In this document: in pieces, positions 24,501-32,369 of the stretch
Layout of the letters: every line of letters starts with the position of its first letter
How positions within the stretch are numbered: position 1 is the stretch's first letter
Origin: an uncultured Ruminococcus sp.
Lineage (GTDB): Bacteria > Bacillota > Clostridia > Oscillospirales > Ruminococcaceae
DNA: 33,967 nucleotides
NCBI GenBank assembly: GCA_945877315.1
Contig: CAMCRP010000035.1
Location: 1 to 33,967, forward strand
Direction: 5' to 3'
The notes under the pieces: generated by a model
Told to the model about the DNA's origin: nothing
Databases searched by the model: none
Seen by the model: only the letters and a program-made list of their open reading frames with translations
Program-made: the position numbers and the translations under genes

Positions 24501-25550
24501 ATGTCAGACAATGTAAGTATCAGAACGGAACGTGAAAATCGTCCCGATTACATATTTGTTTTAATAATTCTTGCGGGAATGAGCGTTTATTACTATGGTG
24601 CGAGAGCGGCTGTTGTAATAGGAGTTTCTGTGCTGTCCTGCTGTCTGACGGATTTTGTCTGCTGCAAGCTGAGAGGGCGTTCATCAAGGGCAAGCCTTGC
24701 AGATATGGGCGCAGTAACTACGGGGCTGACACTTGCTATGATGATGCCCGCCTCCGTGAGATATACAGTTTTGGCGGGGTCTGCTGTACTGTCCATAGTT
24801 ATCGGGCGGTACATTTTCACCTTTAAGGACGGCAGGATATTCAACTGCGCCGCTATTGGGTTTCTGATGATGGCACTTTCGTTCCCCGACACGGTGCTGA
24901 TGTATCCTAAGCCCTTTGTTTTTCCCGAGCTTGCTAATGTTGTTTCTGTAAATCTGGGACAGTCGCTGTCAAAAACGCTTATCCTGACCGATGACCCGTC
25001 CCTGACGCCCCTTGACCTGCTGACGGGACAGTATTACGGGCCTATGGGTGCCTGTCATATGCTGATACTTCTGGTATGTGCCGTTATTCTGGTTGGCAGA
25101 CGGGCTGCTTCGGGACTGACGCTTTTCAGTGCTTCGGCGGTTCTGCTGACATTTACATATTTCTATCACCCTTACGGACGGACACCTATAAGCGGAGTTC
25201 TTCTGACCTACTGCAGCGGTATGCTGCTTTTCGGGCTGATATTTCTTGTATGTGACAGCTCGGCTGTTCCGAAAACACGGCTTGCAAGGGTAATTTACGG
25301 CTTGCTGGCGGGGCTGTTCATTGTCGCATTCAGATTTTACGGTAAGGCTGAAAATGCGGTGGTTTACGCTGCTCTTGCCGTATCGCCCCTCAGCGGGGAG
25401 ATCGACCGTCTGACTGATAATGCAAGGGAGCTGTTTTCCAGACTGTTTCGGTCAAAAAAGAATTTTCCGCAGCAAACCGCAGAAAAGCTGCTGGAGGATA
25501 TGCCTATGATGCAGTTTACCATAGACGGAGGCGATGAAAATGAGCGATAA
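24501..25550 (+). CDS. RnfD/NqrB-like membrane protein of an atypical Rnf-like module
   Basis: 349 residues with about nine or ten membrane segments. Family features are the DMGAVTTGLTLAMMMP segment, matching the DGSAVVTGLLLALTLP-type helix of RnfD, and DGRIFNCAAIGFLMMALSFP, matching the NPFNPAMVG region. In RnfD an FMN is linked to the Thr of a (S/T)GATP motif; here the matching place reads P166-S-L-T169-P, so the Thr stays but the Gly-Ala does not. AAAGG lies 10 bases before the ATG. The stop overlaps the next gene by 11 bases. RnfB, RnfC, RnfG and the flavin transferase ApbE are not in the window. Confidence 0.8.
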   Translation: MSDNVSIRTERENRPDYIFVLIILAGMSVYYYGARAAVVIGVSVLSCCLTDFVCCKLRGRSSRASLADMGAVTTGLTLAMMMPASVRYTVLAGSAVLSIVIGRYIFTFKDGRIFNCAAIGFLMMALSFPDTVLMYPKPFVFPELANVVSVNLGQSLSKTLILTDDPSLTPLDLLTGQYYGPMGACHMLILLVCAVILVGRRAASGLTLFSASAVLLTFTYFYHPYGRTPISGVLLTYCSGMLLFGLIFLVCDSSAVPKTRLARVIYGLLAGLFIVAFRFYGKAENAVVYAALAVSPLSGEIDRLTDNARELFSRLFRSKKNFPQQTAEKLLEDMPMMQFTIDGGDENER

Positions 25551-26142
25551 GGACGGCAGCCTTTATGAAGGTCTGACCACGAAAAATGCACTGTTTATAA
25601 GCGGTCTGGTAATTGCCCCCGCCGTGACCTATGCCACAAGCCTGAGGCATGGTCTTATGCTGGCGGCAATGTTTACGGCTGTGACCTTTCTTTCGCTGCT
25701 TATTGCTTCCTTTGTCCCGAGAAATATAGTTTATGCAGTCCGCATAATATTATATACTTTTATTGCGGCGTTGGTGTATGTACCTGTTTATATCATCGCA
25801 AATCAGCTTTTTCCGTCCGATCTGGCTGAGATGGGAGTTTTTGCTCCGCTGCTTATTACCAATTCATTTATCATTTCCAAATCGGAGGTAAAATTTTTCA
25901 GAGAAAAGCGCAGCAAAATGGTTACGGATATTATCTTTTATATCCTCGGATATGATGTTGCTGTTATCTTATATTCGGCGGTGAGGGAACTGCTTTCGGG
26001 TGGTTCGCTGATGGGCTCTATCTACGGAATACCTACGGTTATGCCCATGTTTTCCACAACGGCGGGAGGACTTATCCTGCTGGGCTTTTGTGCCGCACTT
26101 TTCAGAGCCGTAATTTACGCTGCAGGGAGAAAGAGAGAATGA
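25540..26142 (+). CDS. RnfE/NqrD-like membrane protein lacking both cluster cysteines
   Basis: 200 residues, about six membrane helices. The start is taken at 25540, because GGAGG (25527-25531) is 8 bases away; the ATG at 25534 is only two bases from it. It aligns with RnfE: EGLTTKNALFISGLVIAPAV against the family's [21 protein letters not shown], and GVFAPLLITNS against GIFIPLIVTNC. The two cysteines that ligate the intramembrane [2Fe-2S] cluster together with RnfA are A26 and S109 here. Electron transfer through that cluster is therefore unlikely. It overlaps rnfD-like and rnfA-like genes at either end, which implies equal expression. Confidence 0.8.
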   Translation: MSDKDGSLYEGLTTKNALFISGLVIAPAVTYATSLRHGLMLAAMFTAVTFLSLLIASFVPRNIVYAVRIILYTFIAALVYVPVYIIANQLFPSDLAEMGVFAPLLITNSFIISKSEVKFFREKRSKMVTDIIFYILGYDVAVILYSAVRELLSGGSLMGSIYGIPTVMPMFSTTAGGLILLGFCAALFRAVIYAAGRKRE

Positions 26143-26738
26143 GTGTATTTCTGAGATTAGTTGAGATAGCCTTTATTTCCATGATTGCCGAAAATGCCGT
26201 TTTTACCCGATCCATAGGCATGAGCACTGCACTTATGGTCGCAAAAAAACGCAGCCGTTTGCTGGGCTTCGGCATCTGCATAACATATATGACGACCATA
26301 ACGGGAATAATAGCTTATTTCCTCTTTTCCTATCTTCCAAAAGGGGAATATGAGCCGCTTTATATGCCAATAGTGTTTATTGCCGTGCTAAGCCTTATTT
26401 ACGTTATTACACTGTTAATGCTATGGAAATTCAAGTATGATACCTTTGACGGGTTGAAAAAGTATGTCCATATTTCGGCGTTTAACTGTGCCGTTTTCGG
26501 AATATTGTTTTTGAGCGTTGACAAATGCACATCTCCCGCAGATTTCGCAGTTTTCGGGCTGTTCTCGGGACTGGGCTTTATGACGGCGGCTTATATGACT
26601 TCAATTGTATACGACAAACTGTATTCCAACGAAATGCCTGCTTTTTTCAGGGGATTTCCTGCGCTTCTGATATATAATGGTATTCTGGCAATGGCTTGCT
26701 ACGGTCTGACGGGACATCAGCTGACCTATAGCATTTGA
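26139..26738 (+). CDS. RnfA/NqrE-like membrane protein with one of two cluster cysteines
   Basis: 199 residues, about six helices, starting at the ATG at 26139 that overlaps the previous stop (ATGA). It aligns without gaps to RnfA at three places. AENAVFTRSIGMSTALMVAKK matches [21 protein letters not shown], with the cluster cysteine replaced by S29. SAFNCAVFG matches TTNCAVLGV, cysteine C117 kept. EMPAFFRGFPALLIYNGILAMACYGLTG matches the C-terminal DVPAPFRG-type segment. With the RnfE-like partner, only one of four cluster ligands remains. It is the last of the three coupled genes; the hydrolase-like gene starts 32 bases later. Confidence 0.8.
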   Translation: MSVFLRLVEIAFISMIAENAVFTRSIGMSTALMVAKKRSRLLGFGICITYMTTITGIIAYFLFSYLPKGEYEPLYMPIVFIAVLSLIYVITLLMLWKFKYDTFDGLKKYVHISAFNCAVFGILFLSVDKCTSPADFAVFGLFSGLGFMTAAYMTSIVYDKLYSNEMPAFFRGFPALLIYNGILAMACYGLTGHQLTYSI

Positions 26739-26770
26739 TAATTTGCAGGAAGGTTTGAAAGGAAAGATAT

Positions 26771-28000
26771 ATGAACAGAAAAGGCGGAATAAAGGTCTAT
26801 CGTTCAAATAAGAGAAAGCATTACCGAAAGCCCAAAACAAAGGGGCAGAAAATAGCCTCATGGATAGCTGTTTTTCTGATAATGGCTGTCCTTGTGTTTG
26901 TAGGTTACAGTATATGCGACCCTGTTGTGAATTTCATAAACAGCTGGAAAAACAGGGACAATCTCACCATTGATGACATAATGCCCGTTGAATCTCAGCA
27001 GTCTGAACCGGCAGAAACGGAGCAATCCTCCGTATTAGAATCGGAAACAACGACGGCTGTTACCGAGCCTGTTTCCAACGAAAGTTTTTACGCTCTGGAA
27101 TTCAAGGCAGGGGAGATACTCACCGCCAAAGAGCTTGGCAGTGCTGCGCAAAAGGCTTCAAAACAGGGCTGTACGGCTGCTGTTATTGAACTTAAAGCGG
27201 CGGGAGGTGCGTTCTATTATCAGACCTATTCGGAGATCGCCGCACTCAGCGAAGAAAGCATAAAGTCTGCAATGCCTGCACAGCAGCTTGCAATGACGCT
27301 GAAAAGCATGGGAATTACTCCTATTGCAAGGATAAATCTGCTGAACGATAACAACCGCTACGATTATCCCGACGGAACGAGAATATGCTCCTACAAATTT
27401 GCGTCGGACAATTCAAACTGGCTGGATAACCGTCCAACTAACGGCGGAAAGCCATGGCTGTCACCTTTTGACACAGACACTCAGGAATATATCAGGTTTC
27501 TTGCTGACGAGATATATTCGGCAGGCTTTGAGCTGGTAATCTGCGACGGTGTTATTTTCCCGCCGTTCCATAACTCCGACCTTAACTATATCGGTGACAT
27601 TGTAAAATCCGCCGACAGGTATAAGATACTGATAAATTCGGTGGACATTGTCAAAAAATCTGCCGATGAAGCGGGAGGAAAAACGGCACTCAGCGTTTCC
27701 GCAAAGGACATTATAAACGGTACGGCAGAGGTTTTCAAGCCCGATGAGCTTACAGCAGACCTTATCTGTGTGGAATACTATCCGACGGATTTCAGCGGAA
27801 CTATCGTTGTGGAAAACAGCGAGATCGACCTTTCAACGCTGTCGGAGGCGGAGAAGGCTGTTACGGTTATGAATGCTGTCCGCCTGAAATCTGGAAGCCT
27901 TGGCATTATCCCCGTGCTTCACGGTTCGGAGCCTTCTTCGGAAATGGCTTCGGCTCTGAAAGAGGACGGTTTCAAGACCATCTTCTTTTCGGAAAATTGA
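26771..28000 (+). CDS. membrane-anchored putative glycoside hydrolase (DUF4015-like)
   Basis: 409 residues: a basic N-terminus (RSNKRKHYRKPKTKGQK), one membrane helix (about 28-50), a Ser/Thr/Glu-rich linker (about 70-105), then an extracytoplasmic barrel-like domain. Segments such as GCTAAVIELKAAGGAFYYQT, LAMTLKSMGITPIARINLLNDN, FLADEIYSAGFELVICDGV and TADLICVEYYPTDFSGT follow the strand-helix pattern of the DUF4015/GH13-like putative glycosidases. The substrate is unknown; cell-wall or exopolysaccharide turnover is an inference from anchoring. The carboxylates cannot be assigned with certainty. It is preceded by AAAGG and follows the Rnf-like genes by 32 bases, so co-transcription is likely. 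Confidence 0.7.
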   Translation: MNRKGGIKVYRSNKRKHYRKPKTKGQKIASWIAVFLIMAVLVFVGYSICDPVVNFINSWKNRDNLTIDDIMPVESQQSEPAETEQSSVLESETTTAVTEPVSNESFYALEFKAGEILTAKELGSAAQKASKQGCTAAVIELKAAGGAFYYQTYSEIAALSEESIKSAMPAQQLAMTLKSMGITPIARINLLNDNNRYDYPDGTRICSYKFASDNSNWLDNRPTNGGKPWLSPFDTDTQEYIRFLADEIYSAGFELVICDGVIFPPFHNSDLNYIGDIVKSADRYKILINSVDIVKKSADEAGGKTALSVSAKDIINGTAEVFKPDELTADLICVEYYPTDFSGTIVVENSEIDLSTLSEAEKAVTVMNAVRLKSGSLGIIPVLHGSEPSSEMASALKEDGFKTIFFSEN

Positions 28001-28151
28001 TACGGAATTGTAATTTGATGCTATTTTTCGGACATTTTGCTTTTCAAGTCTGTTATTATGCCGATTTACAGACGTGAATTTTATTAAATCTGCCAAAAAT
28101 AATTACATTTCGGTTTTAATGCGGATATTTTCACCCATTTATCAGATTTTG

Positions 28152-28160
28152 TGGTATAAT
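28152..28160 (+). promoter_or_regulatory. extended -10 promoter of the class A PBP gene
   Basis: TGGTATAAT: a TG-N extended -10 with TATAAT at 28155-28160. The -35 region is poor. The roughly 75-base leader holds a hairpin, TCAAGG/CCTTGA arms around 28190-28222. The 28001-28150 stretch shows no gene and no clear terminator. Confidence 0.6.
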
Positions 28161-28243
28161 ATATATCATATTCGTTTTATCTTGCGATCTCAAGGTGCGG
28201 CATTTTTGCAGGACGCCTTGAATAATTTCAGGGAGGTTTTCCT

Positions 28244-30517
28244 ATGAGCAGTGCGGTCAAGAAGAAAAAAGCAAAGCGAATGCACCCCGTCAAGCGTACC
28301 TTTATGGTTATTGGGGCTACCTTGCTTTCACTTATACTTATTGTCGTTATAACTATTTCCATAATTGCGGCGGCTCTTACGGTGTATATATTTCAGTTTC
28401 AGGATCAGGCGAATGACGTTACACTTGACCTGTATTCGCTGGAAATGGACTATACTACCATTATTTATGCCTACGATAAAAACGGAAATCCCGTTGAGAT
28501 ACAGCAGATAACAAGGGGTGCAGACCGTAAGCCCGTTTCTATCGAGCAGGTACCGCAGCACGTTCAGGACGCTTTCGTTTACATCGAGGACGAGCGTTTC
28601 TACGACCATACGGGCGTTGACTGGAAACGTACATTTTCGGCGTTTGTCAATGTAATTCTGGACAACATTTTCGGATATGAATTCGGCGGTTCGACCATCA
28701 CCCAGCAGCTAATCAAAAACGTTACGGGTGATGATGATCAGAGCTGGGACAGAAAGGTTCGTGAGATCTTCCGTGCTCAGAATATTGAGGAAACCTGTAC
28801 AAAGGCGGATATTCTCCAGGCTTATCTTAACTATATCGGCTTCGGCGGAAACACTGCGGGTATTCAGGCTGCCGCAAACAAGTATTTCGGCAAGGACGTT
28901 TCCGAACTGACTATTGCGGAAGCGGCGTGCCTTGCGGCTATTCCGAAGTCACCGAACACACTTAATCCTTTCAGCAGCTATGTTGACAGTGATGGCTATA
29001 CTGCTCTTGAAAGAAACGAAAAACGCCGCCAGCTGGTTCTTAAAGCTATGCTGGACAACGGTGCTATCTCTCAGGATCAGTATGAGGAGGCATGCAACAC
29101 AAAGCTTGTGTTCCGTGACCCCGATGCTCCCGTTGAAGATGAAAATTCTCTCGTTAATGAGGGCGTTCAAAGCTATTTCGTGGATATGGTCATCAGAGAT
29201 GTTACCTATGGTCTGATGGACGAATACGGAATTGATTTCGATGAAGCTCAGAAGCGTCTTTATAACGGAGGTTACAAGATTTACAGCACAGTTGATATTG
29301 ATATGCAGAAGGCTGTTGAAGCTAAGTTTGAGGATTATACCACATTCTCGGCAGAAGTTCTTGCAAACCCGCCACACGCTGCATTTGTGGCTATGGATTA
29401 TATGGGAAATATTCTTGCAGTTGTTGGTGACGTGGGCGAAAAGCCTATCGACAACAGCTGGAACTATGCTACCCGTGAACCACGTCAGCCCGGTTCCTGT
29501 ATAAAGCCTATTACTGCTTACGGTTATGCTATTGAAAACGACCTTATCCATTGGTCAACTATTTTCACCGACAAGCCTATTACCATCAAGGACGCAAATG
29601 CTCCCGGCGGCGAAAGACAGTGGCCGCAGAACTATTCCAATCGTTGGAGCTACGGCGAATATTATACCTTCCAGGCTCTCCTGCGTTCGCTGAATACTAT
29701 CCCTGCGCAGCTTATTCAGATGGAAGGTCCCACAAATGTGTATAACTTCCTGCAATCAAGATTCCATATTACTACGCTGACGCCTTACGATGCCGACCTT
29801 GCTCCTTTGAGCGTTGGTGCTCTTAACAACGGTATTCTTCTTACCGAGTTGGTTGGTGCATATCAGGTTTTCGGTAATCTGGGAAAATTCTACGAGCCTA
29901 CATCATATTCCATGGTCATTGACCCTACGGGAAATGCTATTTTGCAGAATACCTACACACCTGTTCAGGCACTTGACAAGGATTCCGCATATGTTATGAA
30001 CAAACTGCTTGAATGTGTTATTGAGGATCAGGTATCCGGTACAGGCCGTGCCGCTAAGCTGCCCACCAAGAAGCTTGTGGGTAAGACAGGTACTACTCAG
30101 AACTGGGGAGATCTTGCGTTTGTCGGCTGTACTCCCGATTATGTCAGCGGCGTTTGGTATGGTTATGATGACCGCAGTCAATCGGTTCAGAACATTTATT
30201 ACAGCTCTGCTAAGCTGTGGAAGAATATTTTCGGAGATATTGCCGAAGCGGGACCTGTTACCAATTTCCCGTCTAACTCCAACGTTAAGGAGCTATACTA
30301 TTGTGCAAATACGGGAATGATAGCCAGCGGACTTTGTCCCACAGGTGCAAAGGGTTACTATAAGCCCTCCAACATTCCTCCTGTCTGCACAAGTTGCGGC
30401 GCTAAGCCCTCTCAGACAGTTACCACACAGGCACAGACAGAAGCTCAGAACACTGCTGCGGCTGCTGCTGCACAAGGCGGTCAGAACGCTGCTGCACAGC
30501 TTGCTCAGGATGAGTAA
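28244..30517 (+). CDS. class A penicillin-binding protein (PBP1A-type transglycosylase/transpeptidase)
   Basis: 757 residues: cytoplasmic basic tail, membrane helix (about 20-48), GT51 glycosyltransferase, transpeptidase, and an Ala/Gln-rich C-terminal tail. The GT51 motif is E115-DERFYDH, followed by GGSTITQQLIKNV, with RKVREIFRAQNIE downstream. Transpeptidase motifs are S418-CIK421, S482-LN484 and K614-TG616 (KTGTTQNWGD). The enzyme polymerises lipid II into glycan strands and cross-links them. The region after the KTG holds paired cysteines (YYCANTGMIASGLCP and PPVCTSCG) typical of clostridial PBP1A. GGGAGG precedes the ATG. It appears to be a single-gene unit between its own promoter and a terminator. 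Confidence 0.96.
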   Translation: MSSAVKKKKAKRMHPVKRTFMVIGATLLSLILIVVITISIIAAALTVYIFQFQDQANDVTLDLYSLEMDYTTIIYAYDKNGNPVEIQQITRGADRKPVSIEQVPQHVQDAFVYIEDERFYDHTGVDWKRTFSAFVNVILDNIFGYEFGGSTITQQLIKNVTGDDDQSWDRKVREIFRAQNIEETCTKADILQAYLNYIGFGGNTAGIQAAANKYFGKDVSELTIAEAACLAAIPKSPNTLNPFSSYVDSDGYTALERNEKRRQLVLKAMLDNGAISQDQYEEACNTKLVFRDPDAPVEDENSLVNEGVQSYFVDMVIRDVTYGLMDEYGIDFDEAQKRLYNGGYKIYSTVDIDMQKAVEAKFEDYTTFSAEVLANPPHAAFVAMDYMGNILAVVGDVGEKPIDNSWNYATREPRQPGSCIKPITAYGYAIENDLIHWSTIFTDKPITIKDANAPGGERQWPQNYSNRWSYGEYYTFQALLRSLNTIPAQLIQMEGPTNVYNFLQSRFHITTLTPYDADLAPLSVGALNNGILLTELVGAYQVFGNLGKFYEPTSYSMVIDPTGNAILQNTYTPVQALDKDSAYVMNKLLECVIEDQVSGTGRAAKLPTKKLVGKTGTTQNWGDLAFVGCTPDYVSGVWYGYDDRSQSVQNIYYSSAKLWKNIFGDIAEAGPVTNFPSNSNVKELYYCANTGMIASGLCPTGAKGYYKPSNIPPVCTSCGAKPSQTVTTQAQTEAQNTAAAAAAQGGQNAAAQLAQDE

Positions 30518-30521
30518 TTTT

Positions 30522-30556
30522 CGTTCTCCCTCAGTAATGGGGGAGAACGGCGTTTT
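30522..30556 (+). terminator. intrinsic terminator of the class A PBP gene
   Basis: CGTTCTCCC (30522-30530) pairs with GGGAGAACG (30541-30549), then GCGTTTT. Confidence 0.85.
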
Positions 30557-30583
30557 AACTATTATAAGTAAAGGGGATTTTAA

Positions 30584-31696
30584 ATGGACAAGCTTACCTA
30601 CACCTGTCCATGTCATTTTGGATTGGAAAGTGTGCTGAAATTTGAGGTTCAGAAGATCGGCGGAGAGGATATTACCGTTACTGACGGAAAGGTGTCATTT
30701 ACGGGAGATATGTCTATACTTGCAAGGGCAAATCTCTGCCTTGCCACTGCCGAACGAGTGCTGATAAAGCTTGCCGAGTTCAGGGCTATGACCTTTGAGG
30801 AGCTGTTTCAGGGCGTTAAGAAGATCGACTGGCAGGAATTCGTTGGGAAGTATGATGCGTTCCCCGTAAAGGGCAGCAGTCTTAATTCAAAGCTGTCAAG
30901 TGTTCCAACTTGTCAGTCTATCGTAAAAAAGGCTGCGGCGGAAAAGCTGGGTTCTGTTTACGGGATCGGTATGCTGGAGGAAACAGGAACTACCTATCAG
31001 ATACAGTTTAACATAATGAACGACAATGCAGCGATCTACCTTGATACCTCGGGTATGGGACTGCATAAGAGAGGTTATCGCCGCAATTCAAATGCTGCTC
31101 CTATCAAGGAAACACTTGCGGCGGGAATGATTGACCTGGCAAGGATCAGGAGCAATTCTAATTTCTGCGACCCATTCTGCGGAAGTGGAACAATGCTTAT
31201 TGAAGCGGCTTACAAGGCTCTTAACATTGCTCCGGGACTTAAACGCACATTCTCTGCGGAAAAATGGGAGTGCATCGACCGAAAGATCTGGGAAACCGAG
31301 CGTCAGAGGGCACTTGACGGTATTAAGCGAAATGAGCCGTTCCATGCTTACGGTTCGGACATTGACCCCGAATGTGTAGAGCTTACCCTGAACAACTGCA
31401 AAAAGGCAGGAATCGCCAAATGCGTTACTGTGGAACGGAAAAATGTCATGGATTTTGTCAATTCGGAGGGTTCTGTTATTGTTTGCAATCCGCCTTACGG
31501 TGAGCGTTTGCTTGAAATAAAGGAAGCTGAGGAATTGTATACCGAAATGGGAAAGGTTTTTGCAGCAGACAGGGAACACCCCTGCTCAATAATTTCTCCT
31601 CACGATGAATTTGAGAAATTCTTCGGCAAGAAGGCAAACCGACGCAGAAAGCTTTACAACGGTATGCTCAGATGTCAGATGTATATGTATTTCTGA
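30584..31696 (+). CDS. THUMP-domain class I RNA methyltransferase (RlmL/YpsC family)
   Basis: 370 residues: an N-terminal ferredoxin-like/THUMP region (about 1-165) for RNA binding, then a Rossmann methyltransferase. The SAM loop is D196-PFCGSGTMLIEAA, the acidic residue ending strand 2 is in YGSDIDPECVELT, and the N-methyl motif is N302-PPYGERL. This NPPY type methylates an exocyclic amine, consistent with N2-guanine methylation of 23S rRNA as in the RlmL N-terminal half and B. subtilis YpsC; the exact base is not shown by sequence. AAAGGGG precedes the ATG. It has a terminator on each side. Confidence 0.92.
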   Translation: MDKLTYTCPCHFGLESVLKFEVQKIGGEDITVTDGKVSFTGDMSILARANLCLATAERVLIKLAEFRAMTFEELFQGVKKIDWQEFVGKYDAFPVKGSSLNSKLSSVPTCQSIVKKAAAEKLGSVYGIGMLEETGTTYQIQFNIMNDNAAIYLDTSGMGLHKRGYRRNSNAAPIKETLAAGMIDLARIRSNSNFCDPFCGSGTMLIEAAYKALNIAPGLKRTFSAEKWECIDRKIWETERQRALDGIKRNEPFHAYGSDIDPECVELTLNNCKKAGIAKCVTVERKNVMDFVNSEGSVIVCNPPYGERLLEIKEAEELYTEMGKVFAADREHPCSIISPHDEFEKFFGKKANRRRKLYNGMLRCQMYMYF

Positions 31697-31714
31697 GTTT
31701 ATAGTGTGAATTGC

Positions 31715-31760
31715 AAAAGCTGAATTTCCTTTTGTAAGGGAATTCAGCTTTTTGCTTTTT
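31715..31760 (+). terminator. intrinsic terminator of the RNA methyltransferase gene
   Basis: AAAAGCTGAATT(T)CCTT (31715-31731) pairs with AAGG(G)AATTCAGCTTTT (31736-31752) across a four-base loop, then a T-rich run. Confidence 0.93.
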
Positions 31761-31776
31761 CTAAAATGATATGTTT

Positions 31777-31972
31777 GTTCTATGCAAAAAGCAATAAAAT
31801 AAGCCCTGAAATTTGTTTTGTTCTACAAAATTAAGAAAAAATGTTCGATTTTAGCCTTAATGTACCCAAATTTGGACAATCGGGTATTGACAAATACAAA
31901 ATAATGTTCTATAATATAAACAGAAACAATGTTCCGAACAAATTGTTCTTACTGTTTAAAAAAGAATAGAAC
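31777..31972 (+). repeat. cluster of TGTTC-type elements around a promoter (putative operators)
   Basis: Seven TGTTC elements lie within 200 bases. Six are on the plus strand, with GTTC at 31777, 31820, 31843, 31906, 31931 and 31945; one is on the minus strand, with GAAC at 31969-31972. Four read TGTTCTA. The one at 31906 lies between -35 and -10. Just downstream, GAACAAATTGTTC (31936-31948) is a perfect 13-base palindrome, and CCAAATTTGG (31866-31875) is a palindrome just upstream of the -35. The binding protein is unknown. Confidence 0.5.
31887..31915 (+). promoter_or_regulatory. perfect consensus sigma-A promoter
   Basis: TTGACA (31887-31892), 17-base spacer, TATAAT (31910-31915). Transcription would start near 31922, leaving a leader of about 155 bases before the small ORF. 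The leader includes AGCCC/GGGCT arms (32033-32037, 32050-32054) close to the ribosome site. Confidence 0.9.
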
Positions 31973-32077
31973 AGTTATTCTAAAATGAATATGCGCAGTT
32001 CATTATTGGAATTATGCGAATCAACATCACATAGCCCGACAGATAAAAAGGGCTGAAAAACAAAGGATAGGTGCATT

Positions 32078-32368
32078 ATGAAAGGTTTTAATTACACAGA
32101 AAGACTTATTATCAAGCTTGTGACTCTGGTATTTCTTGCTGCTGCGGCATTTTCAGCCGAACTGCTCAGTGGGTTTGGATTGGCGGCGGTAATGGTTGTC
32201 CTGTTTCTGGGTATGAGTGCAGTATCAGGTCAGCATATTGTCCTTGACAGGCGTTCGATTACTATTCTCAGGCAGCTTATCTCTATCTGCATGAATGGCG
32301 GAAGCTTGAAGCGTTCCTGCAAGTTGGCAGAAAAGCCAATCACTCTTTACCACAGGAACGCCTCGTGA
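32078..32368 (+). CDS. small membrane protein of unknown function
   Basis: 96 residues from the ATG at 32078, with AGGATAGGTG upstream. Residues about 10-50 are strongly hydrophobic and would make two short membrane helices (LIIKLVTLVFLAAAAFSA and GLAAVMVVLFLGMSAV). The remaining half is basic and polar (DRRSITILRQL, then SLKRSCKLAEK). I do not recognise it. The strong, operator-rich promoter supports a real, tightly controlled gene. The last 18 codons coincide with a large inverted repeat, so the C-terminal end may not be the conserved part, or the ORF may be a remnant. The stop lies one base before the stop of the convergent ATPase gene. Confidence 0.55.
   Translation: MKGFNYTERLIIKLVTLVFLAAAAFSAELLSGFGLAAVMVVLFLGMSAVSGQHIVLDRRSITILRQLISICMNGGSLKRSCKLAEKPITLYHRNAS
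32311..32361. repeat. nested perfect inverted repeats at the end of the small ORF
   Basis: Outer arms GCGTTCCTG (32311-32319) and CAGGAACGC (32353-32361) are perfect over 9 bp. Inside them TTGGC (32324-32328) and GCCAA (32335-32339) form a second perfect stem. No T-run follows on either strand, so it is not a plain terminator. A small CGTG/CACG hairpin follows at 32364-32374 across the two stop codons. Confidence 0.6.
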
Positions 32369-32369
32369 A

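Noticed and set aside
24501-26738. A canonical Rnf ion-pumping ferredoxin:NAD+ oxidoreductase
   Set aside because: The NADH-, ferredoxin- and flavin-carrying subunits are absent from the window and three of four membrane cluster cysteines are replaced.
31936-31948. LexA (SOS) box at GAACAAATTGTTC
   Set aside because: The Firmicute LexA site has four bases between GAAC and GTTC; here there are five, so I do not assign it to LexA.
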